Positions 5,879-14,256 of a stretch of DNA of 36,603 bases are shown here, in pieces. This DNA comes from Polyangiaceae bacterium (GTDB lineage: Bacteria > Myxococcota_A > Polyangia > Polyangiales > Polyangiaceae), in contig JAICQQ010000068.1 of the NCBI GenBank assembly GCA_025937785.1, forward strand, positions 1-36,603, given 5' to 3'. The translations under genes were made by a program, and so were the position numbers. Each line of letters starts with the position of its first letter. Within the stretch, counting starts at the first letter, position 1. The notes under the pieces were generated by a model. It searched no databases, was not told the origin of the DNA, and saw nothing but the letters and a program-made list of their open reading frames with translations.

Positions 5879-5984
5879 CGATGGGGTGAGGCTGAGCCGG
5901 TTTCGCTCGCCAGCTCGTGCAGCTCCCCCATCGCTCTGTGTTTCGTTCGCGGGTCGGTTTCGCTCACCGACCCGCTTTTTTTTT
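5879..5984 (+). ncRNA. Possible small structured RNA ending in an intrinsic terminator
   Basis: CGATGGGG (from 5879) can pair with CCCCATCG (to 5934), enclosing a smaller GAGC/GCTC hairpin. A canonical terminator follows at 5949-5984. The loop sequence GGTTTCGCTC occurs in both the inner hairpin and the terminator. The compact, hairpin-rich stretch could be an sRNA or only a long 3' UTR of the lipoprotein gene. No promoter is clear. Confidence 0.25.
5949..5984 (+). terminator. Canonical intrinsic terminator
   Basis: GCGGGTCGGT (5949-5958) pairs perfectly with ACCGACCCGC (5966-5975) around a 7-base loop, followed by nine T residues (5976-5984). It ends plus-strand transcription from the lipoprotein gene or from a short RNA. 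The next gene is on the other strand. Confidence 0.85.
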
Positions 5985-6025
5985 CGCTTTTTTGGGGGCA
6001 GCGTCCGCACCCCCGGCTGGGCCAC

Positions 6026-6388
6026 TCAGTGATCCTCGACCCCGTCGCCGTCGTGGTCGTGCTTGAGATCTGCTTTATCGGGATTGTGATCGGTGTGGCC
6101 GCCGACGCGATCCTTGGGATCGTACGCGGGCTGACCTTCGTCGAGGGACCAGCCGGGTGCGGGTCGATCGCCTGTGGGGCCTTGTTCGAGTTTGTCGGCC
6201 GGGGACATGCGATCGGCGCCGACGACCTCGCCATCGGAGGTTTGGGTCGGCGGGTGTGGGTAGTCGCGAGTCGGGGAGCGGAAGGGACGATCTCGTGCCG
6301 GTTGGGCGGCGCAGCCGAGCAGGAGTGCTCCGGTCAGGAGCGCTGCCGCGAGCGGTAGTACAGCGAGCTGTGGGTGAACCGCCATCAT
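6026..6388 (-). CDS. Small Asp/His-rich lipoprotein (120 aa)
   Basis: The start at 6388 (MMAVHPQLAV) has GAGG six bases upstream; the adjacent ATG at 6385 is also possible. A hydrophobic stretch with lipobox LLLGC (about residues 21-25) predicts lipidation and export. The mature part is hydrophilic, with many Pro and Asp residues, and ends DHDGDGVEDH after several HTDHNPD-type residues. This is reminiscent of Ca-binding Asp-rich repeats, though no complete EF-hand is present. It may bind divalent metal ions (inference). It lies 76 bp downstream of the nitroreductase on the same strand. No family is recognised. Confidence 0.6.
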   Translation of the reverse strand: MMAVHPQLAVLPLAAALLTGALLLGCAAQPARDRPFRSPTRDYPHPPTQTSDGEVVGADRMSPADKLEQGPTGDRPAPGWSLDEGQPAYDPKDRVGGHTDHNPDKADLKHDHDGDGVEDH

Positions 6389-6464
6389 GGACCTCGAAGC
6401 CAGCATAACGCCGCGTGCTCGAGGCGCCATCGTTGGCGCGAAACCTGGTGCGTTTACGGGGTGG

Positions 6465-7058
6465 TTACCAGGGCCGGCCCCAGCCGCCACGGAAGACGAA
6501 CTCTTCCTGCGGCCGGCGGGCTTCGCGCGGGGCGAGCTCGCGGGAGCGGAGGGATTCGGGGAGCTCGGCTTCGGTCATCGGGTAGCCGAGGGCGATCACG
6601 CTGACGGGTTCGACGGATTCGGGCAGGGCGTAGGTCTCGCGGACCTTCTCGGCGTGGAAGCCGGCCATTTGTCGAACCGCAAGGCCGAGGGCGCTGGCCT
6701 GGAACGTCATCTGGCCCACGGCGAGGCCGACGTCGTGCAGAGCGTGGGCGTTGAGCTTGCCGTTATGGCTGAAGTTCGGGACGACGAGGGAGAGGATGAG
6801 CGCACCGGCGCGCTGAGCCCAGGAACGGTTGAACGAAATCAGGCAGTCGAGCATGCGCTCGAACTCACCGGGTTCGTCCGGGCGGGCGACGACGAAGCGC
6901 CAGGGCTGGTCGTTGTAGCTCGAGGCGGACCAGCGGGCGGCTTCGAAGATGGAGCGCAGGGCGGCATCGCTGACCGGTGCACCCGAGAACCCCCGCGCAC
7001 TGTAGCGCTGCCGGATCAGGTCGTGGACGTCGTAGTCGACCGGAGCGGGCTTCTCCAT
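6465..7058 (-). CDS. Nitroreductase family protein
   Basis: A 197-aa FMN-dependent oxidoreductase of the nitroreductase family. The N-terminal RQRYSARGF (R-x-S-x-R type) and ASSYNDQPWRF segments are the usual FMN phosphate and isoalloxazine contacts; HDVGLAVGQMTFQASALGL forms the conserved long helix, and VIALGYP the C-terminal strand. Length and order fit single-domain homodimeric members. These enzymes reduce nitro compounds or quinones with NAD(P)H; the natural substrate cannot be told from sequence. It is cytoplasmic, with no signal peptide. The outer-membrane protein gene lies 69 bp upstream on the same strand, so co-transcription is possible. Confidence 0.85.
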   Translation of the reverse strand: MEKPAPVDYDVHDLIRQRYSARGFSGAPVSDAALRSIFEAARWSASSYNDQPWRFVVARPDEPGEFERMLDCLISFNRSWAQRAGALILSLVVPNFSHNGKLNAHALHDVGLAVGQMTFQASALGLAVRQMAGFHAEKVRETYALPESVEPVSVIALGYPMTEAELPESLRSRELAPREARRPQEEFVFRGGWGRPW

Positions 7059-7084
7059 ACCACCAGGTTCTCAGACGCCGCGCT

Positions 7085-7100
7085 CGGACGCAACCGTCCG
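7085..7100 (-). terminator. Short hairpin between porin and nitroreductase genes
   Basis: CGGACG (7085-7090) and CGTCCG (7095-7100) form a 6-bp stem with a 4-base loop between the two minus-strand genes. Without a U-tract it may only attenuate read-through. Confidence 0.25.
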
Positions 7101-7126
7101 GAGGCGCCCGACGAGTCGCAGCTGCT

Positions 7127-8692
7127 TCAGAAGTAGTAGCTGGCGCGGACGCGCACGCCCATCATGGTGCTGTCGTAGGGCGGAGCCTGCGTGAGCGTGG
7201 GGGCGAGGCGGGCCTTGGCGTAGGCGCCCACGAGCTTGAGGTAAAACTGGCCGAAGAGCGCGTATTGGACGGCACCGAAGACTTGCAAATGGTCGAACTC
7301 GCCCACCTGGCCCTGGTTCGGACCGCTGGGTTCTTTTTGGACGTTGTCCTTCCAGGTGTAGTTGGCTCCCCCACCCACGATCAGGTTCTCGACGAAACCG
7401 CCGAAGTTGGCAAAGCCGCCGTAGCTGTAGGTCGTGAAGGTGCCGTCCGCGTCGAGGATGTCCTCGTTGTCGTAGGCGTCGACCAGGCCGTAGCCGCCGT
7501 TGATGCCGGCCTCGACGTACTGTTCGTACACACCCTGCACGGCAGCGCCCACGCCGCGGAGCTCGCGCTCGCGTGGTTGGTCGGCGTCTTGCTCGGTCTC
7601 TTTGAAGTACTCGCCACCGACCTTGACCTTGACGTAGCCGAGGTCGAGCACGCCCACGGGGCGCCCGCCGACGGTGTTGCGATCGGACAGGTTGCCGAAC
7701 TTGCCGAGCAGCTCGAAGCGCAGATAGTCCGTGGGGTAGATGTGGCCGGCGATGTTGCCGATGTCGTCACGGTAGTAGCCGTAAGTGACGCCGTAGATCT
7801 GCGGCGCGCCTTCGGGGCCCAGATAGGCGCCCAAACGCTCGGCGGTGTGCAGATCGAGGCCCATGCCGAAATGGTAGATTTCCCAACCCTCGAAGCGCCC
7901 GAGTTGCACGTCCCACTTGTTCCACTGCCCTGCACGCACCCATAGGTCATCGGTGTCGGGCTCGGTGGTGCGCGTGCTGTTCTGGTTGCTGTTGGCAATG
8001 AGCTCGGCCTGCCCCTGCACGAAGTACTCTTCTTGCGAGTAGGTCGGCGTGAAGCGAACGCCGGCGCGACCCTGGGTGCGCCACGTCGTGCGGTTGGCGT
8101 TGTTTTCTTCCGTGGTCTTCAGACGGGCGTAGCTGGGATCGACCCAAGCGAAGCCGGACAGGCCCAACATCACGCCTGGCTTGGTGCCCCGCATCGGCAT
8201 GTAGGGCCATTGCTGACCGTGGAAGGTGAACCAGAGCGAGCCGCCTTCGATGCCGCGGACCTTCGACTCGGGGTAGGCGGAATTCGGCAAGCGCATCACG
8301 CCGACGCCGTAGGCTGGATCCTCGTCGGTGCTTCCGGGCCCAGCCAGATCGCCGGAATCCTCGGGCGCAGCCGTCCCATCGCCGGTGAGCGCAGCGTCGA
8401 CGTCACCGGAGGAGTCCGCAGTCGCTTCTGCTTCGCCGCCAACCGATGCTTCCAGACCGGTTGCAGCCTCTGTGTCCGTTGCCGCTGGCGCCTCCGCGGT
8501 CGGAGGCGCGGGCTCGCTCGGCGCTGCCGGTGCTTCGGGAGCCGCGGGTGCGTTTGTTTCGGACGCCGGCTGATCCCCCGGGGGCTTTTGTTCGGGGTTG
8601 TCCTGAGCCGAGGCCGTGAGCGCCTGGAAGACGACCAACAACGTCGCGGCGTGCGCGAGCGCCCGTGCCGGGCAGATCGGGGTTTTCTTCAT
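7127..8692 (-). CDS. Outer-membrane beta-barrel protein with acidic Ala/Pro linker
   Basis: A 521-aa protein. The start at 8692 (MKKTPICPAR) has GGAG five bases upstream and yields a signal peptide cut near ASA-Q (about residue 29). Residues about 31-130 are an acidic Ala/Pro/Glu-rich, probably disordered linker. The rest is rich in alternating aromatic and polar strands and ends with Tyr-Tyr-Phe, the C-terminal aromatic signature recognised by the BAM machinery. It is therefore an outer-membrane barrel, perhaps a porin. No TonB box or plug domain is visible. Substrate unknown. A sigma-70-like promoter precedes it. Confidence 0.7.
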   Translation of the reverse strand: MKKTPICPARALAHAATLLVVFQALTASAQDNPEQKPPGDQPASETNAPAAPEAPAAPSEPAPPTAEAPAATDTEAATGLEASVGGEAEATADSSGDVDAALTGDGTAAPEDSGDLAGPGSTDEDPAYGVGVMRLPNSAYPESKVRGIEGGSLWFTFHGQQWPYMPMRGTKPGVMLGLSGFAWVDPSYARLKTTEENNANRTTWRTQGRAGVRFTPTYSQEEYFVQGQAELIANSNQNSTRTTEPDTDDLWVRAGQWNKWDVQLGRFEGWEIYHFGMGLDLHTAERLGAYLGPEGAPQIYGVTYGYYRDDIGNIAGHIYPTDYLRFELLGKFGNLSDRNTVGGRPVGVLDLGYVKVKVGGEYFKETEQDADQPRERELRGVGAAVQGVYEQYVEAGINGGYGLVDAYDNEDILDADGTFTTYSYGGFANFGGFVENLIVGGGANYTWKDNVQKEPSGPNQGQVGEFDHLQVFGAVQYALFGQFYLKLVGAYAKARLAPTLTQAPPYDSTMMGVRVRASYYF

Positions 8693-8711
8693 GTTTCTCC
8701 GACTTGTGCCG

Positions 8712-8739
8712 CTCATAACACAGGCACGCTCGCTGTCAG
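8712..8739 (-). promoter_or_regulatory. Sigma-70-like promoter of the barrel gene
   Basis: On the minus strand CTGACA (-35, 8739-8734) and TATGAG (-10, 8717-8712) are 16 bp apart. Transcription would start near 8705, leaving a leader of about a dozen bases with the GGAG ribosome-binding site. The match to TTGACA and TATAAT is 5/6 and 4/6. Confidence 0.45.
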
Positions 8740-9394
8740 AGGTAGATTTGCCGCGTTTGGGCCCACTTGAATGTTCAAGGTCCCCGTGTCCACCGCCCAG
8801 CTCCCCGTCGACGTGTCCCAGTACTTGAAGGCAGACATTCTGAGCGGCTCCGCTCGTCCGAGTCATGCGCGATGCGACTCGAGCCCGAGTCACCCGTGAT
8901 CACGCGCGTGCGCGGTGTCAGACCAAGCGTCACCGGAGGAGCGCGATGACCGCCCGGTGACCAACACTACGCTCACGTCATCCGCGACACGACACCCTGC
9001 AGGCCCCAGGCGCGTGTCCGACCGGGCCTGCGACGCCACGGTCGAACCTCGAACGGTTCGGCAGATGTGCCAGAGCTTCCGCGGTGTCCGCTGCTCCAGT
9101 CCGTCCCCTTCTGACGCGGGCGACCTCTACTGCCGCTCGAACGTCCTGTTCACCACGATTTCACGCAGACGACATCCGCCCCGACCCACCCGCTGCAACG
9201 CGCACCGGCGCAACACGCCGGAAAAAGCCCGCCGGAAGGCGTGCCCGTTGCGGAACCTTCGGGAATGACTATATGACCTGGAGGGTTTGGAATTGCGCGT
9301 CGAGTGCATTACCCTATTCCAAGCTTGGGTGCGGCAGAGCCGCGCGCTTGACCCTTCCGGACGACAGCAACAAGGAATCACGAGGAACTCAACC
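8740..9394. other. Divergent intergenic region without a gene
   Basis: About 650 bases between the barrel gene and the Bax-inhibitor gene. Frames crossing it lack ribosome-binding sites and normal protein character. I see only candidate promoters at each end and a bulged hairpin: GCAACACGCC (9210-9219) pairs with GGCGT (9238-9242) and GTTGC (9247-9251), overlapping the -35 of the candidate promoter for the gene at 9395. Confidence 0.55.
9248..9275 (+). promoter_or_regulatory. Candidate promoter for the Bax-inhibitor-1 gene
   Basis: TTGCGG (9248-9253), a 16-bp spacer, and TATATG (9270-9275). A weaker alternative is TTGGAA (9289-9294) with TACCCT 17 bp later. The leader would be about 115 or 80 bases. 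Confidence 0.35.
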
Positions 9395-10090
9395 ATGCAA
9401 AGTCACGGCTACGCCCAACCAGCTCGGTATGCCCAACCGGCGGTCGAGTCCCGCGCCCGTTTCATCGCGCGCACGTACAACACCCTCTTTCTAGCCATCC
9501 TGGCCTTCACCGCCATCGAGATCGCATTCTTCATGAGCGGCGTCGCCGACCTGGTCGCCCCCATGCTCGGCAGAAACTGGCTGATCGTGCTCGGCGGCTT
9601 CATGGTGGCAAGCTGGCTCGGCAGCCGTGTGGCTCACACAGCACAGTCTCCGGTCGCGCAATACGCAGCGCTGGGGGGCTTCGTGTTCGCAGAAGCCATC
9701 ATCTTCATGCCGATGTTGTGGATCGCCAACAACTACGTCCCCGGTGCGATTCAGAGCGCGGCGCTCGTGACGCTCGTCGGCTTCGGCGGCCTTACGGCGA
9801 TCGCCTTTTGGACGCGGAAAGACTTCTCGTTCCTCGGCGGCCTGCTGCGCTGGGGCGGCATCGTGGCGCTGGTGCTGATCGTGGCCAGCCTGATCTTTGG
9901 CTTCCAGCTGGGTGTTTTCTTCAGCGTTGCGATGGTGGCCTTCGCGGGCGCCGCGATCCTCTACGACACTTCGAACGTGCTGCGTCACTTCCCCGAAGAC
10001 CGCCACGTCGGCGCTGCGCTCGAGCTCTTCTCGTCGGTGGCGCTGATGTTCTGGTACGTCCTGCGCATCTTCATGGCGTCACGCGACTAG
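9395..10090 (+). CDS. Bax inhibitor-1/YccA family membrane protein
   Basis: A 231-aa inner-membrane protein starting MQSHGYAQPARYAQP at 9395, with GAGGAA at good spacing; an in-frame start at 9287 lacks one. After a short cytosolic head it has about seven hydrophobic segments (for example TLFLAILAFTAIEIAFF, LIVLGGFMVASWLG and IVALVLIVASLIFGF). The late motif AAILYDTSNVLRHF carries the conserved Asp region of this family, linked to pH-sensitive calcium leak in BsYetJ and to FtsH modulation in YccA. The physiological role here is unknown. It is monocistronic, with a terminator 40 bp downstream. Confidence 0.9.
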   Translation: MQSHGYAQPARYAQPAVESRARFIARTYNTLFLAILAFTAIEIAFFMSGVADLVAPMLGRNWLIVLGGFMVASWLGSRVAHTAQSPVAQYAALGGFVFAEAIIFMPMLWIANNYVPGAIQSAALVTLVGFGGLTAIAFWTRKDFSFLGGLLRWGGIVALVLIVASLIFGFQLGVFFSVAMVAFAGAAILYDTSNVLRHFPEDRHVGAALELFSSVALMFWYVLRIFMASRD

Positions 10091-10129
10091 CGCATCCGCA
10101 CGCTCGTCAGCGATTCGCGAACCGCTGCG

Positions 10130-10168
10130 AACGGCCGCTCCCTTGGGTGGGTGCGGCCGTTTTCGTTT
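10130..10168 (+). terminator. Intrinsic terminator of the Bax-inhibitor gene
   Basis: AACGGCCGC (10130-10138) pairs with GCGGCCGTT (10153-10161), followed by a T-rich stretch (TTCGTTTT). The stem is strong and well placed. Confidence 0.8.
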
Positions 10169-10414
10169 TGTCCGAGACGGCCCTCGCGATGAGGGGCTCG
10201 CTACGGGTCGCGTCCGAGGTACCGGCCGGGGAGCCAGACGCCGACCATGAAGCCCGACATCTACCTACCGTGTCCCCATTGACGGGTCTTTCGGCCGGCC
10301 ACTAGCGGAATGGGCTGCGATTTGGCTCAGGCCGGCCGGTCATTTTTACCCCTTATCGACCTGTCAGCGACGCGCCAGCAAACCACAAATCTCGGCTCTA
10401 TACTGTGGTTTGAG
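10169..10414. other. Intergenic region upstream of the protease
   Basis: No gene is seen. Two GGCCGGCC palindromes occur, one in CGGCCGGCCACTAG and one in AGGCCGGCCGGTC, and may form a hairpin across about 40 bases. The promoter and operator-like dyad of the protease are at the right end. Confidence 0.5.
10380..10411 (+). promoter_or_regulatory. -10 element inside a palindromic operator-like site
   Basis: AAACCACA (10380-10387) and TGTGGTTT (10404-10411) form a perfect 8-bp inverted repeat with a 16-bp spacer. TATACT (10399-10404), a good -10 box, overlaps the right arm. Transcription would start around 10411, almost at the ATG (10415). A repressor binding here would block the promoter directly; this is inference from geometry. 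Confidence 0.4.
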
Positions 10415-11971
10415 ATGCGCCGGCAGCCCAAAAGCATTCCCACGCCAGACCTTCTGAGATCGGTAGTCAAGGTGCTCACCGTCTCAGACGATCCTGACTA
10501 CGATCAACCCTGGCAAACGCGCGGCCCATCGAGCTCTACCGGCTCGGGTGCCATCGTGAAAACCAAGCGCGGCCTACGCGTGCTGACGAACGCCCACGTG
10601 GTTCAGAACCAGGTGTTCGTCGAAGTTCGCCGGCACGGTCTGTCCGAGAAGTATGCGGCAGAGGTCGAAGGCGTGGGTCACGAATGCGATCTCGCCCTAC
10701 TGCGGGTCGACAATCGCGAATTTTTCGCCGGTGCGAAGGCGATTCCCCTGGGGAAGCTGCCCGCGTTGAGCGAACACGTCTCCGTGCTCGGCTACCCGAT
10801 CGGGGGCGAGCGCCTGAGCGTGACGCAGGGAGTGCTGTCTCGCATCGAGGTCACCTCCTACGCCCAGAGTCAGCGGCGCCTCTTGGCAGGTCAGATCGAC
10901 GCCGCGATCAACGCCGGGAACAGCGGAGGGCCGGTGGTGCGCAATGGTCGTCTCGTCGGTGTGGCGTTCCAGTCCCTCGAGGAAGGCGAGAACATCGGGT
11001 ACATGATCGCGGAGCCGGTCGTGCGCCATTTTCTGGACGACCTCGACGACGGCCGTTTTGACGGATTTCCAGACCTTGGCGCGGTGACGCGCAACCTCGA
11101 GTCGGAGGCACACCGTAGAAGCCTGGGTCTCACAGAACCCCACGGAGTGCTGGTTTCTGACGTGGTTTATGGCGGTTCGGGCTGGGGCGCGCTCAAGCGG
11201 GGAGACGTGTTGCTCGAGGTTGATGGCACGAAGATTGCTGCTGACGGCACGGTCCCGTTCCCGCGCGGCTCGCGCATCGACTACGCCTACGTGGTGTCGC
11301 TACACCACGTCGGTGACCGGCTGGATCTCAAGGTTTGGCGCGACCACCGCACGGTGAACCTGAACGTGGAGCTGGTGCAGCCCCAGCATTTGGTCGCGGA
11401 GGACCGCTACGACGTCAAGCCGACCTACTACATCTTCGGCGGCCTCTTGTTCGTGCCGCTGACGCGCGACTACCTGAAGACCTGGGGTCAACACTGGTGG
11501 GCGCACGCACCGCACCCGCTGATGGCCAAGTACGAGACGAGCATTCGGACGCCTGCCCAACACGAAGTCGTCGTGCTGCAGAAGGTGCTAGCAGATCCCG
11601 TAAACCTCGGTTACCACGACCTGGAAAGCGTCGAGGTCGTCCGCGTGCAAGGCAAGGCCATCCGGGGTCTCGACGATTTGATCCGCGCCGTCGAAACCGA
11701 TACCTCGGAGTTCCTCAGCTTCGAGACCGCCGATGGTTCGGTGGTGGTGCTGAACCGCGAGCAGTCGATTGCACGCTTGCCTCACATCATGCGTCGCTTC
11801 GGGGTGCCGCGTGACCGCTCTGCAGATCTCAACGGGAAACGCCCGTCCCCGCAGGAAGCGCCCAAACTGGCAAAAGCTGCCGCTCGGCGGCCCAGTCGCC
11901 ATCCCCTGGCCAAAACCAGGCGACGGCCGAGCAAACCGCCACCGAAGCGCCGCGCCCCGCGTTCCGCTTGA
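10415..11971 (+). CDS. Trypsin-like serine protease with PDZ domain (DegP9-like)
   Basis: A 518-aa protein. The start at 10415 (MRRQPKSIPT) is chosen because the conserved region begins just after it. The chymotrypsin-fold domain has the full triad: H61 in TNAHVV, D92 in CDLALLRVD and S170 in GNSGGP. A PDZ domain covers about 220-320 (GVLVSDVVYGGSG, then LKRGDVLLEVDG). About 320-480 is a second, divergent PDZ-like region ending in FETADG and a short strand. The architecture matches plant Deg9-type proteases rather than periplasmic DegP. No signal peptide or membrane segment is seen, so it is probably cytoplasmic. The last 50 residues are very basic (RRRPSKPPPKRR) and may bind nucleic acid or polyanions. 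Confidence 0.85.
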   Translation: MRRQPKSIPTPDLLRSVVKVLTVSDDPDYDQPWQTRGPSSSTGSGAIVKTKRGLRVLTNAHVVQNQVFVEVRRHGLSEKYAAEVEGVGHECDLALLRVDNREFFAGAKAIPLGKLPALSEHVSVLGYPIGGERLSVTQGVLSRIEVTSYAQSQRRLLAGQIDAAINAGNSGGPVVRNGRLVGVAFQSLEEGENIGYMIAEPVVRHFLDDLDDGRFDGFPDLGAVTRNLESEAHRRSLGLTEPHGVLVSDVVYGGSGWGALKRGDVLLEVDGTKIAADGTVPFPRGSRIDYAYVVSLHHVGDRLDLKVWRDHRTVNLNVELVQPQHLVAEDRYDVKPTYYIFGGLLFVPLTRDYLKTWGQHWWAHAPHPLMAKYETSIRTPAQHEVVVLQKVLADPVNLGYHDLESVEVVRVQGKAIRGLDDLIRAVETDTSEFLSFETADGSVVVLNREQSIARLPHIMRRFGVPRDRSADLNGKRPSPQEAPKLAKAAARRPSRHPLAKTRRRPSKPPPKRRAPRSA

Positions 11972-11989
11972 AACGCGGCCCCCTAGAGT

Positions 11990-12012
11990 GTGGTGAATCT
12001 TTGATTCGCCAC
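11990..12012. terminator. Hairpin downstream of the protease gene
   Basis: GTGGTGAATC (11990-11999) pairs with GATTCGCCAC (12003-12012), with one G-T pair and a TTT loop, 19 bases after the stop. An A-rich stretch follows. It may protect the mRNA 3' end or terminate weakly. Confidence 0.4.
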
Positions 12013-12055
12013 CAAAATAAACAAAGCTTTCCTAGTCTCAATAGGACGCCAGAGT

Positions 12056-12101
12056 CCGAAAATCGCGCGGCCTCGTAGAGGCCGGGCCGCGCGAATTTCG
12101 G
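12056..12101. terminator. Large bidirectional-type hairpin
   Basis: CCGAAAATCGCGCGGCC (12056-12072) pairs with GGCCGCGCGAATTTCGG (12085-12101) with one mismatch in 17. A/T runs inside the arm bases give a U-rich 3' side on both strands. It is most likely the real terminator of the protease transcript. Confidence 0.6.
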
Positions 12102-12159
12102 GACGAACCATGGAGACAGGACACTAGTCGTCCGAGCCACGGGCGATTAGGCTAAGCGC

Positions 12160-13011
12160 ATGCGCTGGGACAGGGATCACCAAAGCGAACACGTCGAGGA
12201 CAGACGGGGTCAAGGCGGCGGTGGTGGCGGTGGGGGCCTGTTTGGGCTGGTGTTCCTGCTGTTCCGTCAATTCGGTGTGAAAGGCGCGATCGTGGGACTG
12301 CTCGTGGTCGGCGGCCTCGCTCTCTTTGGTGGCAGCGGCGTCCTGGGGCTCTCGGGAAGCGCTCCCACGCCGGCGGGCTCTGCAGGGATCAACGACGCAG
12401 GCAAAGCCTTCGTTGGCTTCGTTCTCGACGATGCACAGAAGACCTGGAGCCAGCTCTATCGCGAGCGCGGCAAGACTTATCAGCCAGCGCGCCTCGTGCT
12501 CTTTGCGGGGCGTACCGACTCGGGCTGTGGCGCCGGCAACGCAGCCACCGGGCCCTTCTACTGCCCGCGCGATCAACGCGTGTACATCGATCTCGACTTC
12601 TACCAGGCGCTGAAGGACAAACTCGGAGCCCCGGGTGACTTCGCGCAGGCGTACGTGATCGCCCACGAGATCGGCCATCACATCACCAATCTGGAACAGA
12701 ACCTGGGCAAAGGGCGCGATGAAGGCGCCGCGGGAGGCTCGGTCCGCGTCGAGCTCCAGGCCGACTGCTACGCCGGCGTCTGGGCGCACAGCGCCAAGGC
12801 ACGCGATCTGCTCGAAATGGGGGATTTCGAGGAAGCCATGCGCGCCGCCGAAGCGATCGGAGACGACACCCTGCAGCAAGCCGGAGGCGGCGTGGTTCGA
12901 CCCGAGACCTTCACCCATGGCACTTCCTCGCAGCGCATGCGCTGGTTTCAGAAGGGCTTCGTCGCCGGCAAGCCCGAAGCCTGTGCCACCTTCGACGCGA
13001 GCGAACTCTGA
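12160..13011 (+). CDS. Neutral zinc metallopeptidase, YpfJ-like, membrane-anchored
   Basis: A 283-aa protein. An N-terminal Gly run (about 18-26) precedes one transmembrane helix (about 40-57). The catalytic domain has HExxH as H169-E170-I-G-H173, and a downstream ELQADCYAGVWA segment (E198) that likely supplies the third zinc ligand. This is the layout of the putative neutral zinc metallopeptidase family (Pfam Zn_peptidase, YpfJ). The domain should face the periplasm. Natural substrates are unknown. The start has AGG about ten bases upstream. It ends 30 bp from the convergent Bax1 gene. Confidence 0.88.
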   Translation: MRWDRDHQSEHVEDRRGQGGGGGGGGLFGLVFLLFRQFGVKGAIVGLLVVGGLALFGGSGVLGLSGSAPTPAGSAGINDAGKAFVGFVLDDAQKTWSQLYRERGKTYQPARLVLFAGRTDSGCGAGNAATGPFYCPRDQRVYIDLDFYQALKDKLGAPGDFAQAYVIAHEIGHHITNLEQNLGKGRDEGAAGGSVRVELQADCYAGVWAHSAKARDLLEMGDFEEAMRAAEAIGDDTLQQAGGGVVRPETFTHGTSSQRMRWFQKGFVAGKPEACATFDASEL

Positions 13012-13041
13012 ACCGTCGCCGAGGATCGTTCAGCCGCTGGC

Positions 13042-14244
13042 TCAGCGCTTGGCGAGCAGCGCGATGCGCTTGAGTACCTGGCTCGGGCTCATGCTGCCTT
13101 TGTACACGTAGAGCGCCGCATGCTCCGACTCCTCCAGCACCGCTTCGCTCACGCGCAAGCGGCTCGAGACCGCGAACAGCACCGGCGCTGGTAAGCCGCG
13201 CTGGGCCATTTCGACACGCCGCCACACGGCGTCGCGGCTCCAGTAACCCATGACTTCGAGGTACACGCGGCGCTTTCCGTTCTCGAACACGAGATCGGGA
13301 ATGCACACACCGAGCCCTGGCAAATCGAGGATGTCGCCGCAGGCCGAGGCTCGCCAGCCTCCGCCCTTCTCGTTGATCGCGAGCCGCAGCCGCTCGACAT
13401 CGTCGGAGAGCGCCGGTGGCGCGGCCCCTGCAGCGTGCCCCCGGTGGCTGTACTTGAAACTCACCGGGCTGCGCTGCTTGCCCCAGCGCAGGCGCGCTTC
13501 CAGTTCGAGCTCGTCGCATTCGAGCAATCCGGGCAACATCAACGCCAGCTGGAGTCCGTACTTCGTCACCGATTCGAACAGGCTGAATGGCCCATCCAGC
13601 CGGATCCGGTAACCCTTCGCTGTCGCTTCGATGTGGTAGAGCAGCTGGCGAAACTTCAGCTTGTTGAACAGCTGCCGGTATGCCAGCGGCGAGCTGCAGC
13701 GAACATCCGCCAGCACCTCGACCGCGCGGAGGAACACGGCCTGCACCTGCCCCAGCTCATAGCGATCGAGCAGCTCGACGGTGCTGAGCGGACCAAAGGC
13801 ACGCAGCCGCTCGGCACCCTTCAAGTCGGCGTACAGCGCCGCTTCGATCCGATCGCTCGTGGTCTGGTAGCGCTCGGCCACCACGGCGAGCGCTCGCTCG
13901 CGGTCGAAGGGAGCGTCGGGGGCGGCCACGCGGCGCCGTTGGCTGGCTTCGAGGAAGACTTCGCGCCGGAGTTCGGCTGCGGGCAGATCGATCTGGCTCC
14001 CGAAGTCCCCGGCATCTTCGATCAATTTCATGAGGCCGTCGGCCAGCCGTCGTTCGGCGGGCGCCACCGGGATCAGCAACCATTCTTGCCGGAGCTCGTC
14101 GCGCGTCTTTCCGACGTGGGCTTCTGCCAGGGCCAGGTATTCGCTCGCCAGGGTCTTGGCGCGCTCTTTGGTCTTTGCGGACCAGCGCGTGAGCTCGAGA
14201 GCCCCCTGGTGCACGCGGCAGCGCACGAGTTCTGGCGTCAGCAT
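13042..14244 (-). CDS. Bax1-like nuclease partner of XPB (DUF790)
   Basis: A 400-aa protein matching the DUF790/Bax1 family, which in archaea binds the XPB helicase and acts as a structure-specific endonuclease in nucleotide excision repair. The N-terminus (LTPELVRCRVHQGALE) is typical. A central helical part includes LFNKLKFRQLLYHIE. The C-terminal nuclease-like region has IPDLVFENGKRRVYLEVMGYWS; its D, E and following residues resemble a PD-(D/E)xK core. The gene starts 12 bp after the XPB stop, so the two are co-transcribed and the pair is almost certainly functional together. The complex would open and cut damaged DNA. Confidence 0.88.
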   Translation of the reverse strand: MLTPELVRCRVHQGALELTRWSAKTKERAKTLASEYLALAEAHVGKTRDELRQEWLLIPVAPAERRLADGLMKLIEDAGDFGSQIDLPAAELRREVFLEASQRRRVAAPDAPFDRERALAVVAERYQTTSDRIEAALYADLKGAERLRAFGPLSTVELLDRYELGQVQAVFLRAVEVLADVRCSSPLAYRQLFNKLKFRQLLYHIEATAKGYRIRLDGPFSLFESVTKYGLQLALMLPGLLECDELELEARLRWGKQRSPVSFKYSHRGHAAGAAPPALSDDVERLRLAINEKGGGWRASACGDILDLPGLGVCIPDLVFENGKRRVYLEVMGYWSRDAVWRRVEMAQRGLPAPVLFAVSSRLRVSEAVLEESEHAALYVYKGSMSPSQVLKRIALLAKR

Positions 14245-14256
14245 GCTCGGGTGATC

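Noticed and set aside
8915..9494. Plus-strand frames in the spacer before the Bax-inhibitor gene
   Set aside because: Products are random Arg/Pro/Thr-rich sequence, without ribosome-binding sites; one overlaps the true gene start out of frame.
13008..13033. CTGAAC/GTTCAG inverted repeat between the metallopeptidase and Bax1 genes
   Set aside because: Only 6 bp with a 14-base loop and no U-tract; it could be a shared terminator but is within chance expectation.
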